A stretch of 64,000 bases of DNA. Origin: Gardnerella swidsinskii (GTDB taxonomy: Bacteria > Actinomycetota > Actinomycetes > Actinomycetales > Bifidobacteriaceae). This document shows positions 8,742 to 19,205 of the stretch, piece after piece. How positions within the stretch are numbered: position 1 is the stretch's first letter; the number at the start of each line of letters is the position of its first letter. A program made the translations under genes and the position numbers. The stretch is taken from the NCBI RefSeq assembly GCF_003397705.1, contig NZ_QJVB01000003.1:310001-374000 (forward strand). Direction: 5' to 3'. The notes beneath the pieces were generated by a model. The model was not told the DNA's origin. It did not search any database and saw only the letters and a program-made list of their open reading frames with translations.

Positions 8742-11132
8742 TTATATTACTGTAAGAGTGATAATAGAAGGATTTCCATTAGAATCCTTCAATGGTACTT
8801 CACTTCCAGCTCCAGGGGATTGGAAGCGCACTACGTGCATTAAATCACCAAGTGGAGCAGAAATACGAACTTTCAGTCCTAGATTTTCAATAATCCTTTT
8901 AGCTTCATCACTGTTCTTTCCGCAAACGTTTGGCAATGTAACAGTTTTTGGACCTTTAGAAACAACAACTTTAACACTATCGCCCCAATGTAAGTCAGAA
9001 CCAGCTTCAACGGAAGCGCGGATAATCTTACCCTTTGCTACAGTATCGCTATTTTCTTCTTCGTACTTTACATCCAGCTTAGCGTCAGTTAAAGCTGAGT
9101 CAGCTTCACTCTTTGTTTTCCCAACAATATCTGGCATTTGCACAGGCTTAGGTCCCTTGGAAAGTAAAACACTTACTTCTTCGTTATGGTTCATGCGTGT
9201 GCCAGGTTTAGGGTTAATATCAATTAAGCTGCCAGCTGGTATGTCTATAGAATACGTGTCTCCTGACTTATCGTGAACAATGTTAGTAAATCCTGCTTTA
9301 CGCAATGTTTTCAAAGGATTTTTGCCATTGTAAGTCTTTGGATCTGTAATATCGTCCGGGATTGTAGCCTTACGAATTCCACGCGAAATCACAACATTAA
9401 GAGTGCTATTATTGTGCTTTTGAATATGGCTGCCGACGACATCAGGATTTGTTGAAACTACTTTTCCTTCTGGCACATCGTCACTATAATCTTTTGAAAC
9501 TTTGTAAGGAATTCCAGCAATTTTAAGCGTGTGCTCATATTGTTGCCAATTGACATCAGTTATTTTGCAAGATGCATAATTTTTGCATTGAAGGTCGTCG
9601 GGCTTAGGCAGCGTCCAATAACTGCCAGGACCTAAGAAATACCAAAAACCACCAATAGCAGCAATTGCTAATACTCCAGCTGTGCTTAAACCTGCAATAA
9701 GGAAAACACGCTTTTTAGAAGAACGATTAGGCTTGTTTCCTAAGTTTTTTTCCTTATCTGACATGCCAAACGGTTTTGCTGCATTTAAGTTGTTGTTAAA
9801 ATTGCGAGAGCTAATAGCAATTGTTGGCATATTGCTATCGTCAAATTCTTCTAAAGAATTATCTTGCGAATTGTATGACACATCTTTTGCATTAGCAGCA
9901 CTCCATTGCATAGCTTGTGTTTTTTGAAGATTATTCGCATCGAAAGCACTGTCGGACTTCGCTAGTGAATTGTCTATTGCTACATTATTGACTTCAGGAT
10001 TATGTAAATCATTATTTTTGTGTGAATCGAGTTCACTTACAGAATTATTTCTAGGTATTGCAACAGTTTCGTCTGTAGCATTTTGCAATAAAGAGTTGGA
10101 ATTAGCAGAAAAATTAGAGCCTGAAGTATTTATTGCTCGTGTAGCATCTGAGTCATTATTAGGATTCAATTTGTCCGAATAATTTGCTTCAGGGGAAACA
10201 AGCAAATTATTAATAGGAGAAAAGTCTGTTTCTTCTGAAAACTCTTGTGGTTCTTCTGCTTTGTATTGCCAATCTTCAGAGTTTAATTGTGTAGAAAGTG
10301 CACGTAATTTTGCTAATGCTTCACTTGCATCTTTAGGTCGTTCGTTCATGTCGCGAGCAGTGAGGTTTGCTATGAATTGTGCAACTTTTTCGCTAATTCC
10401 AGGGCAAGCTGTAGCAATTGAAGGAGTGTTTTCATGCACATGCTTGAAAACAAGCGTAACAGGATTATCTGCAGTAAAAGGCACTCTTCCTGCAAGCATT
10501 TCCCAAGCCATCATGCCTGCTGAATACAAATCACCTTGAGGAGTTGCAAGATTATGCTCAATAAGTTCAGGAGCAAGATAAGCTGCTGTGCCAAGAAGTA
10601 ATCCTGTAGAAGATAGTGTTGCTTGCGAAATTGCTCTAGCTAAACCGAAATCAGTAATTTGAACATGACCTCGATCGTTAATTAAAATATTTTCCGGCTT
10701 AATATCTCTATGTACAACTCCAGCATTATGTGCAGAAGCGAGACCATCCAAAGTTTCTGCAAGTAGACGCAGCGTATCTCGCACACTGAATGTGCCTTGC
10801 ATATTCATTTCATAACGCAAATTAACGCCATGAACATATTCCATTACGAGATAATCGAGCCCGTCATATTCGCCTGTATCATAAACTTGTACAATATGTG
10901 GATTTGCAATTGCTGCAGCAGAAGTTGCTTCTCTGCGGAATCTAGCAATAAATTGCTGGCGATGCACCCCTTGAGCAAGTTGAGTGTGCATGATTTTAAT
11001 TGCTACAGGTCTATCAAGGCGTTCATCTTCTGCTTGATACACAGTAGCCATGCCACCCTGAGCTATTTTGCGCACAATGCGATAGCGATTTTCAATGCGC
11101 ATACCTGGCTGCGCCTGCGTAGCTTCATCCAT
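8742..11132 (-). CDS. pknB: PASTA-domain serine/threonine protein kinase (PknB/Stk type)
   Basis: This 796-aa membrane kinase senses peptidoglycan fragments and phosphorylates division and cell-wall proteins. The kinase domain fills residues 12-275, with the Gly-rich loop IAQGGMATVY, HRDIKPEN near 139 and DFGLA near 157. A ~200-residue Asn/Ser/Asp-rich juxtamembrane linker precedes one transmembrane helix (about 473-497). Four extracellular PASTA repeats fill the remainder. The ATG at 11132 was chosen over GTG 11138 because AAGGA sits 8 bases before the ATG and only 2 before the GTG. It is not next to the usual division cluster. A polyprenyl synthase gene lies 97 bp upstream on the same strand. 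Confidence 0.95.
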   Translation of the reverse strand: MDEATQAQPGMRIENRYRIVRKIAQGGMATVYQAEDERLDRPVAIKIMHTQLAQGVHRQQFIARFRREATSAAAIANPHIVQVYDTGEYDGLDYLVMEYVHGVNLRYEMNMQGTFSVRDTLRLLAETLDGLASAHNAGVVHRDIKPENILINDRGHVQITDFGLARAISQATLSSTGLLLGTAAYLAPELIEHNLATPQGDLYSAGMMAWEMLAGRVPFTADNPVTLVFKHVHENTPSIATACPGISEKVAQFIANLTARDMNERPKDASEALAKLRALSTQLNSEDWQYKAEEPQEFSEETDFSPINNLLVSPEANYSDKLNPNNDSDATRAINTSGSNFSANSNSLLQNATDETVAIPRNNSVSELDSHKNNDLHNPEVNNVAIDNSLAKSDSAFDANNLQKTQAMQWSAANAKDVSYNSQDNSLEEFDDSNMPTIAISSRNFNNNLNAAKPFGMSDKEKNLGNKPNRSSKKRVFLIAGLSTAGVLAIAAIGGFWYFLGPGSYWTLPKPDDLQCKNYASCKITDVNWQQYEHTLKIAGIPYKVSKDYSDDVPEGKVVSTNPDVVGSHIQKHNNSTLNVVISRGIRKATIPDDITDPKTYNGKNPLKTLRKAGFTNIVHDKSGDTYSIDIPAGSLIDINPKPGTRMNHNEEVSVLLSKGPKPVQMPDIVGKTKSEADSALTDAKLDVKYEEENSDTVAKGKIIRASVEAGSDLHWGDSVKVVVSKGPKTVTLPNVCGKNSDEAKRIIENLGLKVRISAPLGDLMHVVRFQSPGAGSEVPLKDSNGNPSIITLTVI

Positions 11133-11229
11133 TGTCACAATCCTTATACGCGTAAAACCATTTTTACTACTTACGAGTGTACAAGCAAGATAGTAAAGAA
11201 AGCTAATTTCGAGCGTTATTTGCTAGATA

Positions 11230-12366
11230 TTATTGTACATTACGCCATGCTTCAGGTATAAATCGTTTGCTAATTTCATGCAAAATAGCTTTTCCACTGT
11301 CGCTCAATGTACTTGATTCGATTGCTTGTTGTGAATCATTCCACAGATTCTCAATTCGCTTTTTTGATTTTTCAATAGCACCAGAAGTATGGTAAATCTG
11401 TATTATTTTATTTACATCATCTTCGCTTCGAGTACTACTCGTGTAAGCTTTTAATAGTATTTCTCTTTCGTTATCGTTTCCGTATTGCAAAGCATCTGCA
11501 AGAAGAACCGCACGCTTACCTTCTCTAATATCACCGCCAATAGGCTTACCTGTAATCTTGCTATCTGAAACAATATCAAGCAAATCATCAGCAATTTGGA
11601 AAGCAACACCTAACGAATTGCCAATAGAATTAGCAAGATTGTATGCTTCAGTTGGTTGCATATTTGCTGCAAGAAAGCCGAGAGTTAATGGAGCAACAGT
11701 AGTGTAACTGGCTGTTTTCCATCTAAAAACATTCAAAGATGATTCCGCAAGTTGTATTGGATTATCTAGTTGCATCATTTCTATTGACAAATCCAATACT
11801 TGACCAATACCAACATTTCTTTGCATAGACGCAAATGCTGCTAACAATTCCTCGCCATAAGTAAAATTCTTCGCACGATTTCTTGCAATATCGAAACTTT
11901 CTGTGGCAAGTAGATCTCCCAGCATTAAACCTAAGCCTGTGCCAATATGCTTATTATTGCAAACTTTACTTAATGCACAATACGCACTAGGCTTTCCACG
12001 TCTTAAATAAGATTCGTCAATAATATCATCATGAATTAATGCAGCTGTTTGAAATACTTCTAGAGCACAAGCTATGTCAAATACAGACTGTTCATGGATT
12101 TTTTGAATATTGGTTTCTTTTGATGCAGCGTAAAATGCTGAAATCGTAAGAAGAGCTCTAAGACGTTTTCCGCCTTCGCTTGAAACAATAGCTTGCTTTA
12201 TTACTTGCTGTAGTATTTGCGCACATGTGGATGAAAGATTATTTTCTAATCCCGTATTAAATTGCTGAGAAATTAAAAAAGTAATTCTAGATTCAATATC
12301 GTTAAGACTGTAATTGTTGCCTATAAATGTGCTCATATTATGAAAGTTATCCACAGGGCTGAACAT
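11230..12366 (-). CDS. Polyprenyl (geranylgeranyl/farnesyl-type) diphosphate synthase
   Basis: This 378-aa trans-prenyltransferase condenses isopentenyl diphosphate with allylic diphosphates to make C15-C20 or longer chains for the undecaprenyl carrier. The first aspartate-rich motif is DDIIDESYLRRGKPSAY (Asp near 112). The second is DDLLDIV near 259, followed by GKPIGGDIREGKRAVLLADA. The start is uncertain: ATG 12366 has no obvious ribosome site, and ATG 12336 (11th codon) is an alternative. It lies directly upstream of the PASTA kinase on the minus strand. Chain length cannot be predicted with confidence. Confidence 0.88.
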   Translation of the reverse strand: MFSPVDNFHNMSTFIGNNYSLNDIESRITFLISQQFNTGLENNLSSTCAQILQQVIKQAIVSSEGGKRLRALLTISAFYAASKETNIQKIHEQSVFDIACALEVFQTAALIHDDIIDESYLRRGKPSAYCALSKVCNNKHIGTGLGLMLGDLLATESFDIARNRAKNFTYGEELLAAFASMQRNVGIGQVLDLSIEMMQLDNPIQLAESSLNVFRWKTASYTTVAPLTLGFLAANMQPTEAYNLANSIGNSLGVAFQIADDLLDIVSDSKITGKPIGGDIREGKRAVLLADALQYGNDNEREILLKAYTSSTRSEDDVNKIIQIYHTSGAIEKSKKRIENLWNDSQQAIESSTLSDSGKAILHEISKRFIPEAWRNVQ

Positions 12367-12530
12367 TACAAAACGCAGTTATTATTATGGTTTAATAAGC
12401 TTTTCACCGCGGAAATAGTTTTTTATTGAATGCTGACTCATATCTTGAGAAACTTCAATATATCAAAAATGCTATTGCATAGTTTGATTATCAAAATAAA
12501 GAATCATGTAAAAAATGAGGGGGAGTATGC

Positions 12531-13397
12531 ATGGAAATTGTAGAGGATGATTTGAAAACGAAGATATCGCATAATTGTATTGATGACTTTGATATGCAAA
12601 GTCTTATGCAAATTTATGGTGAAAGTGCTAATTCTTTTAATGGTTGTTTAGATTTTGCAGGTTCAGAAGATTTTGAAAGTTTTGCTGGAAGAGAAATTTC
12701 AGATATTAATGGGACTATATATCCTTCCAAAGAGTGCAGTTTTTTTATGACTTTTTCTAAGGAATATATTTACAACAACTGTAGTGATAGTGCGCAATGG
12801 ATTAAAGGATTAGAATATTGGGTTCCGGCAGTTTCGGAAGCTTTTATAGAAAATGTTGATCAAAATGGCAAGCAATATGCTATTAGAGATATTGCAAGCA
12901 GAGCACTTATGCGATGGTACAACATGTTTGCTTACGATGAAAAAATGTTTGGATATGATTTAGTAAATCTGCCAATAGCAATGTTGCATAATATTAATGT
13001 TCGTGATGCAATGCTTATTTCTATTCTGGATGAAAATCAAGAATGGTATGACGAAAAAACTTTGTCGGAATTTGCTTGGTGCCCTCATACACCTGAAGTA
13101 TCTCGTAATTTGCGGCATTGTTTAGAAGCAAAATTCACTCAAACAAATAATAAGCCTGATATAAAGAGAGCTATTTTCGCGTGCAAAATTTTAAAATCTA
13201 TGGCTATTATTACTAGAAGCATTCCAAAATTATCTGTGCAAGTTTACGCTTTGTTAGCTTATATCAGCTGGTGGTTTAGGCTCGGAGAAGTAAAATATTA
13301 TTGTGATTGTGCATTGCGCATTGATCCTGATTGTTCTATGGCAAAAATAGTGTGTGGAGCATTCGAAAATGGTCTTGAGCCAGCATGGATTGAATAA
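12531..13397 (+). CDS. DUF4192-family protein
   Basis: This 288-aa cytosolic protein matches the actinobacterial DUF4192 family, whose function is unknown. The most telling part is the C-terminal helical repeat-like block ALLAYISWWFRLGEVKYY, followed by DCALRIDPDCSMAKIV, which resembles a TPR pair and is the best-conserved end of that family. GAGGGGGAG upstream of the ATG is a strong ribosome site. The gene stands alone, divergent from the prenyl synthase and 130 bp before the sigma-factor gene. DUF4192 genes commonly neighbour the main sigma factor in this family (recalled). Confidence 0.75.
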   Translation: MEIVEDDLKTKISHNCIDDFDMQSLMQIYGESANSFNGCLDFAGSEDFESFAGREISDINGTIYPSKECSFFMTFSKEYIYNNCSDSAQWIKGLEYWVPAVSEAFIENVDQNGKQYAIRDIASRALMRWYNMFAYDEKMFGYDLVNLPIAMLHNINVRDAMLISILDENQEWYDEKTLSEFAWCPHTPEVSRNLRHCLEAKFTQTNNKPDIKRAIFACKILKSMAIITRSIPKLSVQVYALLAYISWWFRLGEVKYYCDCALRIDPDCSMAKIVCGAFENGLEPAWIE

Positions 13398-13526
13398 TTC
13401 GCCACGCCGCAAAAATTAGTTGTGGAATAATCGTCTTGCTTAAATGGTTTACTACTTAAGGTAAAACTTGCCCTTGCATGAACTATGCCTATATGCGTTA
13501 CAAGGGGATAATACAGGAGGAACAGT

Positions 13527-14996
13527 TTGACGAGTGAAGTTGGATTAACGGTCGACAGCGACGAAATGCAAGATGATACTAAGCCTGTAAAAACTCGCAA
13601 GGCTAGCGCTGCGCGTAAAACCAGTACTCGAACTTCGTCAGCTGATAGCAAGACGCGCAGTTCTCGCTCAAAGAAAACTGAAGACAACAAGATTGATACT
13701 GAATCAGTATCGGCTGATGCTGAACATGACGAAACTGAAGATAGCGTAGACATTGAATCTCAAGATCAATTATCTATTGACGATTCTTTAGATGACGATT
13801 CACATCTTGATGTTGATGATGAACATTTGAATCTTGATGATTTGGACGATATTCAGCCAGAAGATATATCTGATGTTGACGATTTAAGCGATATTGACGT
13901 TGCAGATGATCTTGATGATGAAGAGTCTGAAGATCTTGATGAAATTGATGATCACGACGAAATTAAGCATGATGCTCCGCAAGTGCCACAAGCAAAAGGC
14001 GCATTTGTTGTACGTGATGATGACGATGACGATAATCTAACTCCATCTGGTAATCCTAAGCGTCGTGTAATTGCTACAGGTGCTACTGCGGATCCTGTTA
14101 AGGATTATCTAAAGCAGATAGGTAGAGTTAGCTTGCTTAATGCTGAGCAAGAAGTTGATTTGTCAGAGCGTATTGAAGCTGGATTGTATGCTCAGCATTT
14201 GCTTGATACTCAAATTGATCAAATGGAGTTTAAGCGTAAACGTGAGCTTAAGTGGGCTGCAGCAGATGGCAAGAAAGCTAAAGATCATCTTCTTGAAGCA
14301 AACTTGCGTCTTGTTGTTTCTCTTGCTAAGCGTTATACCGGTCGAGGCATGCTTTTCCTTGATTTAATTCAGGAAGGTAACCTTGGTTTGATTCGTGCAG
14401 TTGAAAAGTTCGACTGGAAGAAGGGCTTTAAGTTCTCAACCTACGCAACTTGGTGGATTCGCCAGGCTATTACGCGTGCTATGGCAGATCAGGCTCGTAC
14501 TATTCGAGTTCCAGTGCATATGGTTGAGGTTATTAATAAGCTTTCTAGGGTTCAGCGTCAAATGCTTCAAGATTTAGGTCGTGAACCTACGCCGGATGAG
14601 CTTGCTCGCGAACTAGATATGCCAGTAGAAAAGGTTCAGGAAGTACAAAAATACGGTCGTGAGCCAATTTCTTTGCACACTCCTCTGGGCGAGGATGGTG
14701 ATTCCGAGTTCGGTGATTTGATTGAAGATACTGACGCAATCGCACCGTCTGATGCTGTTGCGTTCTCGCTCCTTCAAGAACAGTTCAGGCAAGTTTTGGA
14801 AACTTTGGCTCCTAGGGAGGCTGGAGTTATTAAGATGCGCTACGGCTTGGAAGATGGTCAGCCAAAAACTTTAGACGATATTGGTCGCGTTTATGGTGTT
14901 ACTCGTGAACGTATCCGTCAAATTGAGTCTAAAACAATGTCTAAGCTGCGTCATCCTTCTAGATCGCAAACTTTGCGTGACTTCTTAGATCAGTGA
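13527..14996 (+). CDS. rpoD: Primary RNA polymerase sigma factor (sigma-70, RpoD/HrdB/SigA)
   Basis: This 489-aa housekeeping sigma factor directs RNA polymerase to standard promoters. Residues 1-180 are a Lys/Ser start followed by a long Asp/Glu tract (repeated DDLDD/DIDD-like runs). Region 1.2 is [16 protein letters not shown]. Regions 2.1-2.4 include [18 protein letters not shown] and [15 protein letters not shown]. Region 3 and region 4.2 ([20 protein letters not shown]) complete the protein. The start is a TTG, unusual for such a central gene, but AGGAGG is placed exactly right. A stem-loop follows before parE. Confidence 0.96.
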   Translation: MTSEVGLTVDSDEMQDDTKPVKTRKASAARKTSTRTSSADSKTRSSRSKKTEDNKIDTESVSADAEHDETEDSVDIESQDQLSIDDSLDDDSHLDVDDEHLNLDDLDDIQPEDISDVDDLSDIDVADDLDDEESEDLDEIDDHDEIKHDAPQVPQAKGAFVVRDDDDDDNLTPSGNPKRRVIATGATADPVKDYLKQIGRVSLLNAEQEVDLSERIEAGLYAQHLLDTQIDQMEFKRKRELKWAAADGKKAKDHLLEANLRLVVSLAKRYTGRGMLFLDLIQEGNLGLIRAVEKFDWKKGFKFSTYATWWIRQAITRAMADQARTIRVPVHMVEVINKLSRVQRQMLQDLGREPTPDELARELDMPVEKVQEVQKYGREPISLHTPLGEDGDSEFGDLIEDTDAIAPSDAVAFSLLQEQFRQVLETLAPREAGVIKMRYGLEDGQPKTLDDIGRVYGVTRERIRQIESKTMSKLRHPSRSQTLRDFLDQ

Positions 14997-15018
14997 TTGT
15001 GTGAAGTTATATTACAAA

Positions 15019-15056
15019 GTGTCGTATTGTTGCTTTTGCGATAGTACGACACTTAT
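15019..15056 (+). terminator. Stem-loop after rpoD
   Basis: GTGTCGTA (15019-15026) pairs with TACGACAC (15045-15052). The downstream T content is modest, so termination may be partial. Confidence 0.55.
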
Positions 15057-15102
15057 TGCTTAAAATAATCGGTTGTACGTTTAATAAGTGCAAGGGGTAG
15101 AA

Positions 15103-17514
15103 GTGGTCTCTCATAAAGAGCAATATGATGCTGATAGCTTGACTGTGCTTGAAGGCTTGGATGCTGTAAGAAAGCGTCCAGGCATGTATATTGGCACTAC
15201 AGACAGTCAAGGCTTAATGCATTGCCTTTGGGAGATTATTGATAATGCGGTTGACGAGGCTTTGGCTGGTGCTTGTGACCATATTATTGTTACTCTTCAC
15301 GATGATGGATCTATTGAAGTTGCAGATAACGGTCGTGGTATTCCAGTAGATGTTGAGCCAAAAACAAAGCTCACTGGCGTTGAAGTTGTTCTAACTAAGC
15401 TTCACGCTGGAGCAAAGTTTGGTAACGCTTCTTATAATGCTGCAGGCGGTTTGCATGGTGTTGGATCTTCTGTTGTAAACGCTTTAAGCTTGCGTTTAGA
15501 TGTTGAAGTTGATAGAGACGGTAAAACGCATCATATGGCGTTCCATCAAGGGCATCCTGGTGTGTATAGCGATGCTGACCCAGAGCATCCATCTCCAGTC
15601 TCTCCATTTAAGCGTACGCGTAAGAACAAGCCTACTGAGCTTGAAATTATTGGCACTGTTTCGCCAAAAACTACCGGAACTCGTGTACGCTACTGGGCGG
15701 ATCCAGAAATTTTTAATTCGACTGCGCATTTCAGCTATGAGCAGCTTATTGCTCGCGTGCGTCAAACAAGTTTCCTGGTTCCAGGCTTAAAAATTACTGT
15801 TATTGACGAGCATGTTCCTGAAGGTGAATCTGCAAATATTGAAGAAATTGATTCTACTAAAGATGATGTTGCAGAAAATAATATTGCAGAAAATAATATT
15901 GCAGAAGATAATATTGCGGAAAATAATCTTCTTGAAAATCAGCCTGATAATATCGATGACTCTGTGCCTGAATTTGAAGAATTAGAATCTGAAACAGCAT
16001 TAGAAGATGAAGATAAGTCTGAGTATGTGTCTGAAGATAGCGAGTCTGAAGACAATAAATCTGAAGAATCAACAGCACAATCTATTGCAAATGCTGAGTC
16101 TGCTAACTCAGTGCAGAATAAGCGTCACCCTCGCGTTATTGAGTTTTTGCACAACGGTGGTGTTAAAGATTTCGTTGATTTTCTTTCAAAAGGTGAAGCA
16201 GTATCCGATATTTGGCGCATTTCTGGCGAAGATACTTATATAGAAGAAACGCAAGCCGTTGACTCTTCTGGTGAATTACACGCGCAGCAAGTAACTCGAA
16301 AATGCGGTGTTGATATTGCAATGCGCTGGGTAAACGGATACGATTCAACGATTATTAGTTTCGTAAACGTTGTTGAAACTTCTGGCGGAGGTATGCACGT
16401 TGACGGCTTTATGCAGGGATTAACTAAGCAAATTCGTAAAGCCGTGGAAGATAATGCTAGAAAGCTTAAAGTAAATCTTAAAGACGCCAACACAAAAATT
16501 GAGCGCGATGACATTATGGCAGGATTGGTAGCAGTCGTAACTGTTCGCATTGCTGAGCCTCAATTCCAAGGTCAAACTAAGGATGTTCTTGGAACTGCTC
16601 AAGTTAAGCCAATCGTTACCAAAATGACTGACGCTCAATTCGGTGAGATGATTACCGGTTCTAAGAGAGGATTCAAAGAGCAGTCTTCTAGAGTTTTGGA
16701 AAAAATAGTTTCCGAAATGCATGCGCGTATTCAAGCGCGTAAAACTAAGGAAGTTACCCGCAGAAAGAACGCTCTTGAGTCTGCTTCAATGCCGCCGAAA
16801 CTTTCTGACTGCCAGCCTGGAAACGACGATGTTGCAGAACTTTTCATCGTCGAGGGCGATTCTGCACTTGGCACTGCAAAAGCTGCTAGAAACTCTGCTT
16901 TCCAAGCTCTTCTTCCAATTCGCGGTAAGATTTTGAACGTGCAAAAGGCAAGTCTTGCACAAATGCTTTCCAACAAAGAGTGCGCTGCAATTATTCAGGT
17001 TGTTGGAGCAGGATCTGGCGCAAGTTTCGATATTTCGCAAGCGCGTTATAACAAGATTGTTATGATGACCGATGCAGATGTTGACGGCGCGCATATTCGT
17101 ATTTTGCTGCTAACGCTGTTCTATCGTTATATGCGTCCGCTTATTGAGCACGGCCATGTTTATGCTGCAGTGCCGCCTCTTCACAGGATTGCGCTCGCTG
17201 GAAAGCGCAAGGGCGAGTATATTTACACGTATTCAGACGACGAATTGGCTGGAAAGCTTGATGATTTGCAAGCTAAAGGCATTGATTTTAACAGCGATAT
17301 TCAGCGTTACAAGGGCTTGGGTGAGATGGATGCAGATCAGCTTGCAGACACAACCATGGATCCTAGAACTCGTATGCTTCGAAGGATTCGTATGGAAGAT
17401 GCTCAGCAGGCGAGTGAAGTATTTGATTTGCTAATGGGCGATGATGTTCCTCCGCGCAAGCAGTTTATTGTTGATAACGCAGACGACTTCGATCGTTCCA
17501 AAATCGATACCTGA
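15103..17514 (+). CDS. parE: DNA topoisomerase IV subunit B (ParE/GyrB family)
   Basis: This 803-aa ATPase subunit of the type II topoisomerase works with the ParC-like protein at 22.3-24.9 kb to decatenate chromosomes. The GHKL fold shows VRKRPGMYIG, DNAVDEA and ADNGRGIPVD. The Toprim domain has FIVEGDSALGTAKAARN and DADVDGAHIRILLL. EGDSALGTAK rather than EGDSAGGSAK supports ParE over GyrB of this lineage. GTG 15103 follows AAGGGG, while GTG 15088 has no such site. A ~100-residue acidic low-complexity insert (residues about 235-340) containing a 5-residue repeat interrupts the transducer domain. Confidence 0.92.
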   Translation: MVSHKEQYDADSLTVLEGLDAVRKRPGMYIGTTDSQGLMHCLWEIIDNAVDEALAGACDHIIVTLHDDGSIEVADNGRGIPVDVEPKTKLTGVEVVLTKLHAGAKFGNASYNAAGGLHGVGSSVVNALSLRLDVEVDRDGKTHHMAFHQGHPGVYSDADPEHPSPVSPFKRTRKNKPTELEIIGTVSPKTTGTRVRYWADPEIFNSTAHFSYEQLIARVRQTSFLVPGLKITVIDEHVPEGESANIEEIDSTKDDVAENNIAENNIAEDNIAENNLLENQPDNIDDSVPEFEELESETALEDEDKSEYVSEDSESEDNKSEESTAQSIANAESANSVQNKRHPRVIEFLHNGGVKDFVDFLSKGEAVSDIWRISGEDTYIEETQAVDSSGELHAQQVTRKCGVDIAMRWVNGYDSTIISFVNVVETSGGGMHVDGFMQGLTKQIRKAVEDNARKLKVNLKDANTKIERDDIMAGLVAVVTVRIAEPQFQGQTKDVLGTAQVKPIVTKMTDAQFGEMITGSKRGFKEQSSRVLEKIVSEMHARIQARKTKEVTRRKNALESASMPPKLSDCQPGNDDVAELFIVEGDSALGTAKAARNSAFQALLPIRGKILNVQKASLAQMLSNKECAAIIQVVGAGSGASFDISQARYNKIVMMTDADVDGAHIRILLLTLFYRYMRPLIEHGHVYAAVPPLHRIALAGKRKGEYIYTYSDDELAGKLDDLQAKGIDFNSDIQRYKGLGEMDADQLADTTMDPRTRMLRRIRMEDAQQASEVFDLLMGDDVPPRKQFIVDNADDFDRSKIDT
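15871..15930 (+). repeat. 15-bp tandem repeat inside parE
   Basis: Four copies of a GCAGAAAATAATATT-like 15-mer stand head to tail in frame and encode AENNI, AENNI, AEDNI and AENNL. Copies 3 and 4 carry point differences. The unit is a multiple of three, so copy changes would keep the frame. Confidence 0.9.
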
Positions 17515-17630
17515 TATCGGTATGCCGCTCGCGTCGCTTTATGTCGCCTTGTATATTTGTATTCCTTTATATTGCTTTATAAAGTCGCGTTGGCATTACA
17601 AATATGAAGTACTAGTGTTGGGGAATTTTT

Positions 17631-18818
17631 ATGGTTAACCTTCTTCTTGCTGTTATTTATCTTGCTTTTATAAGCTTGGGTTTGCCGGATGCTCTTCTTG
17701 GAGCTGCGTGGCCTACGATGAGTCATGATATTGGTGCGCAAATTTCTTGGGCTGGTGGAATATCAATGGTTATTTCTGCAGGAACAATTGTTTCTGCGCT
17801 GCTATCTAATAGGTTTACGCATAAGTTTGGCCCTGGGAAGGTTACGCTTATTTCAGTTGCTTTAACAGCTTTAGCGTTACTAGGTTTTTCTTTTGCTCCG
17901 AATTATCTTGTGCTTATTTTTCTAGCTATACCATACGGTTTAGGTGCTGGAGGAGTGGATGCGGCTCTTAATAATTACGTTGCAATTCACTATGAAAGCT
18001 GGCACATGAGCTGGCTTCACTGCATGTGGGGAATTGGTGCTTCCGCAGGTCCTTATGTTATGGGTTTCGCACTTTCTCACGGTCAGCGCTGGCCTGCAGG
18101 CTACCAGTATATTGCTGTTATACAAATTGCTCTCACTCTTGTGTTATTCATAAGTTTGCCGCTGTGGAAAAATAATAATAAAAAGGCAGAGACGCATAAT
18201 CTTACTGAGGTAAAGAAACAATCTTCTGGGATGCTATCTTACGCAGAAGTTTTGCGCATTCCAGGAGCTAAGAATATTCTTATTATGTTCTTTTGCTATT
18301 GTGCGTTGGAGCAAACTGCAGGATTGTGGGCTAGTAGTTACATGGTTTTGCATGGAGGAGTTAGCCGCATTGTTGCGGCAGGTTGGGCAAGCTTGTTTTA
18401 TGTTGGCATTACAGTTGGTCGTTTTGTAAGCGGATTTCTTACTATGCGTTTTAACGATGCAACGATGATTCGTATTGGGCAGTGCGTAATGCTTATGGGC
18501 ATTCTGGTATTGTTGCTGCCTTTGCTGAATCATATTGAGCTTATTGCAGGATTTGTAATTATTGGACTAGGCTGCGCTCCAGTTTACCCATGCATTATTC
18601 ATTCCACGCCGCATTATTTTGGTGCAGATAAGTCTCAAGCTATTGTTGGCATGCAAATGGCAAGCGCATATATTGGGTCTATGGTAATGCCTGCGATTTT
18701 TGGACTAATTGCGCAGAATGTTTCTATGGTGCTTCTTCCGGCTTATTTGCTTATTCTTCTCGCTGTAATGACTTTTATGCACGTGCGCTTGCTTCGAACT
18801 TGCGTAACTCGAGTCTGA
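17631..18818 (+). CDS. Major facilitator superfamily permease
   Basis: This 395-aa inner-membrane transporter has about 12 hydrophobic helices and a charged central loop near residues 180-205 (KNNNKKAETHNL). It starts MVNLLLAVIYLAFISLGLPD, and the GLPDALLGAAWP stretch near the first helix recalls the fucose-permease-like branch of MFS carriers. The substrate is unknown; a sugar is one possibility. GGGG precedes the ATG by 7 bases. It begins the accessory patch between parE and parC. No terminator separates it clearly from parE, 116 bp upstream. Confidence 0.82.
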   Translation: MVNLLLAVIYLAFISLGLPDALLGAAWPTMSHDIGAQISWAGGISMVISAGTIVSALLSNRFTHKFGPGKVTLISVALTALALLGFSFAPNYLVLIFLAIPYGLGAGGVDAALNNYVAIHYESWHMSWLHCMWGIGASAGPYVMGFALSHGQRWPAGYQYIAVIQIALTLVLFISLPLWKNNNKKAETHNLTEVKKQSSGMLSYAEVLRIPGAKNILIMFFCYCALEQTAGLWASSYMVLHGGVSRIVAAGWASLFYVGITVGRFVSGFLTMRFNDATMIRIGQCVMLMGILVLLLPLLNHIELIAGFVIIGLGCAPVYPCIIHSTPHYFGADKSQAIVGMQMASAYIGSMVMPAIFGLIAQNVSMVLLPAYLLILLAVMTFMHVRLLRTCVTRV

Positions 18819-18962
18819 AAGCATTTGTGTGCGCGATTGCTTATATTTTTTTGATGTAGACTTGTGTTAGATGTGTTATGTGTGCTAGGTGTGTTAGAAC
18901 TTGTTGTATACGCATTATCTAGTAGATGTATTTCTAATAATGTTTTTACAAAAGGAGGGGTT

Positions 18963-19205
18963 ATGAATGATATTAAGCAAGAAGTCTTTGACAAAGATAA
19001 GCTTGATTTTGCAATATTTTGTATTGAAAATGTTGCTAAGAAGCTTAATCAAAACCCTCGCGATACGTATGATGCTTTGACTAAGAAGAGTAATATTCTT
19101 ATGTCTTATATTGTTCCATCTTATGACGTTTTGCACACTCAAGGCAAAGAGTATATTACAAACGATATTATTTCCTTCATGCGCGAAAAAGGTGTAAAAG
19201 TATGA
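18963..19205 (+). CDS. DUF3791-family small protein (candidate antitoxin)
   Basis: This 80-aa protein is preceded by an excellent AAAGGAGGGG site. It resembles the DUF3791 family: an N-terminal helix with LDFAIFCIENVAKKL, a central DALTKKSNILMSYIVPSYDVLHTQ, and a C-terminal ISFMREKGVKV. Its stop overlaps the next gene's start by 4 bp (ATGA), so the two are translationally coupled. DUF3791 and DUF3990 genes are often paired in bacteria, which is why I regard it as a likely partner or antitoxin of the following gene. That role is inference. Confidence 0.72.
   Translation: MNDIKQEVFDKDKLDFAIFCIENVAKKLNQNPRDTYDALTKKSNILMSYIVPSYDVLHTQGKEYITNDIISFMREKGVKV

Noticed and set aside
12347-12355. TTATCCACA word (DnaA-box consensus)
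   Set aside because: Single copy inside the start of the prenyl synthase gene, with no cluster, AT-rich unwinding region or dnaA/dnaN neighbours.
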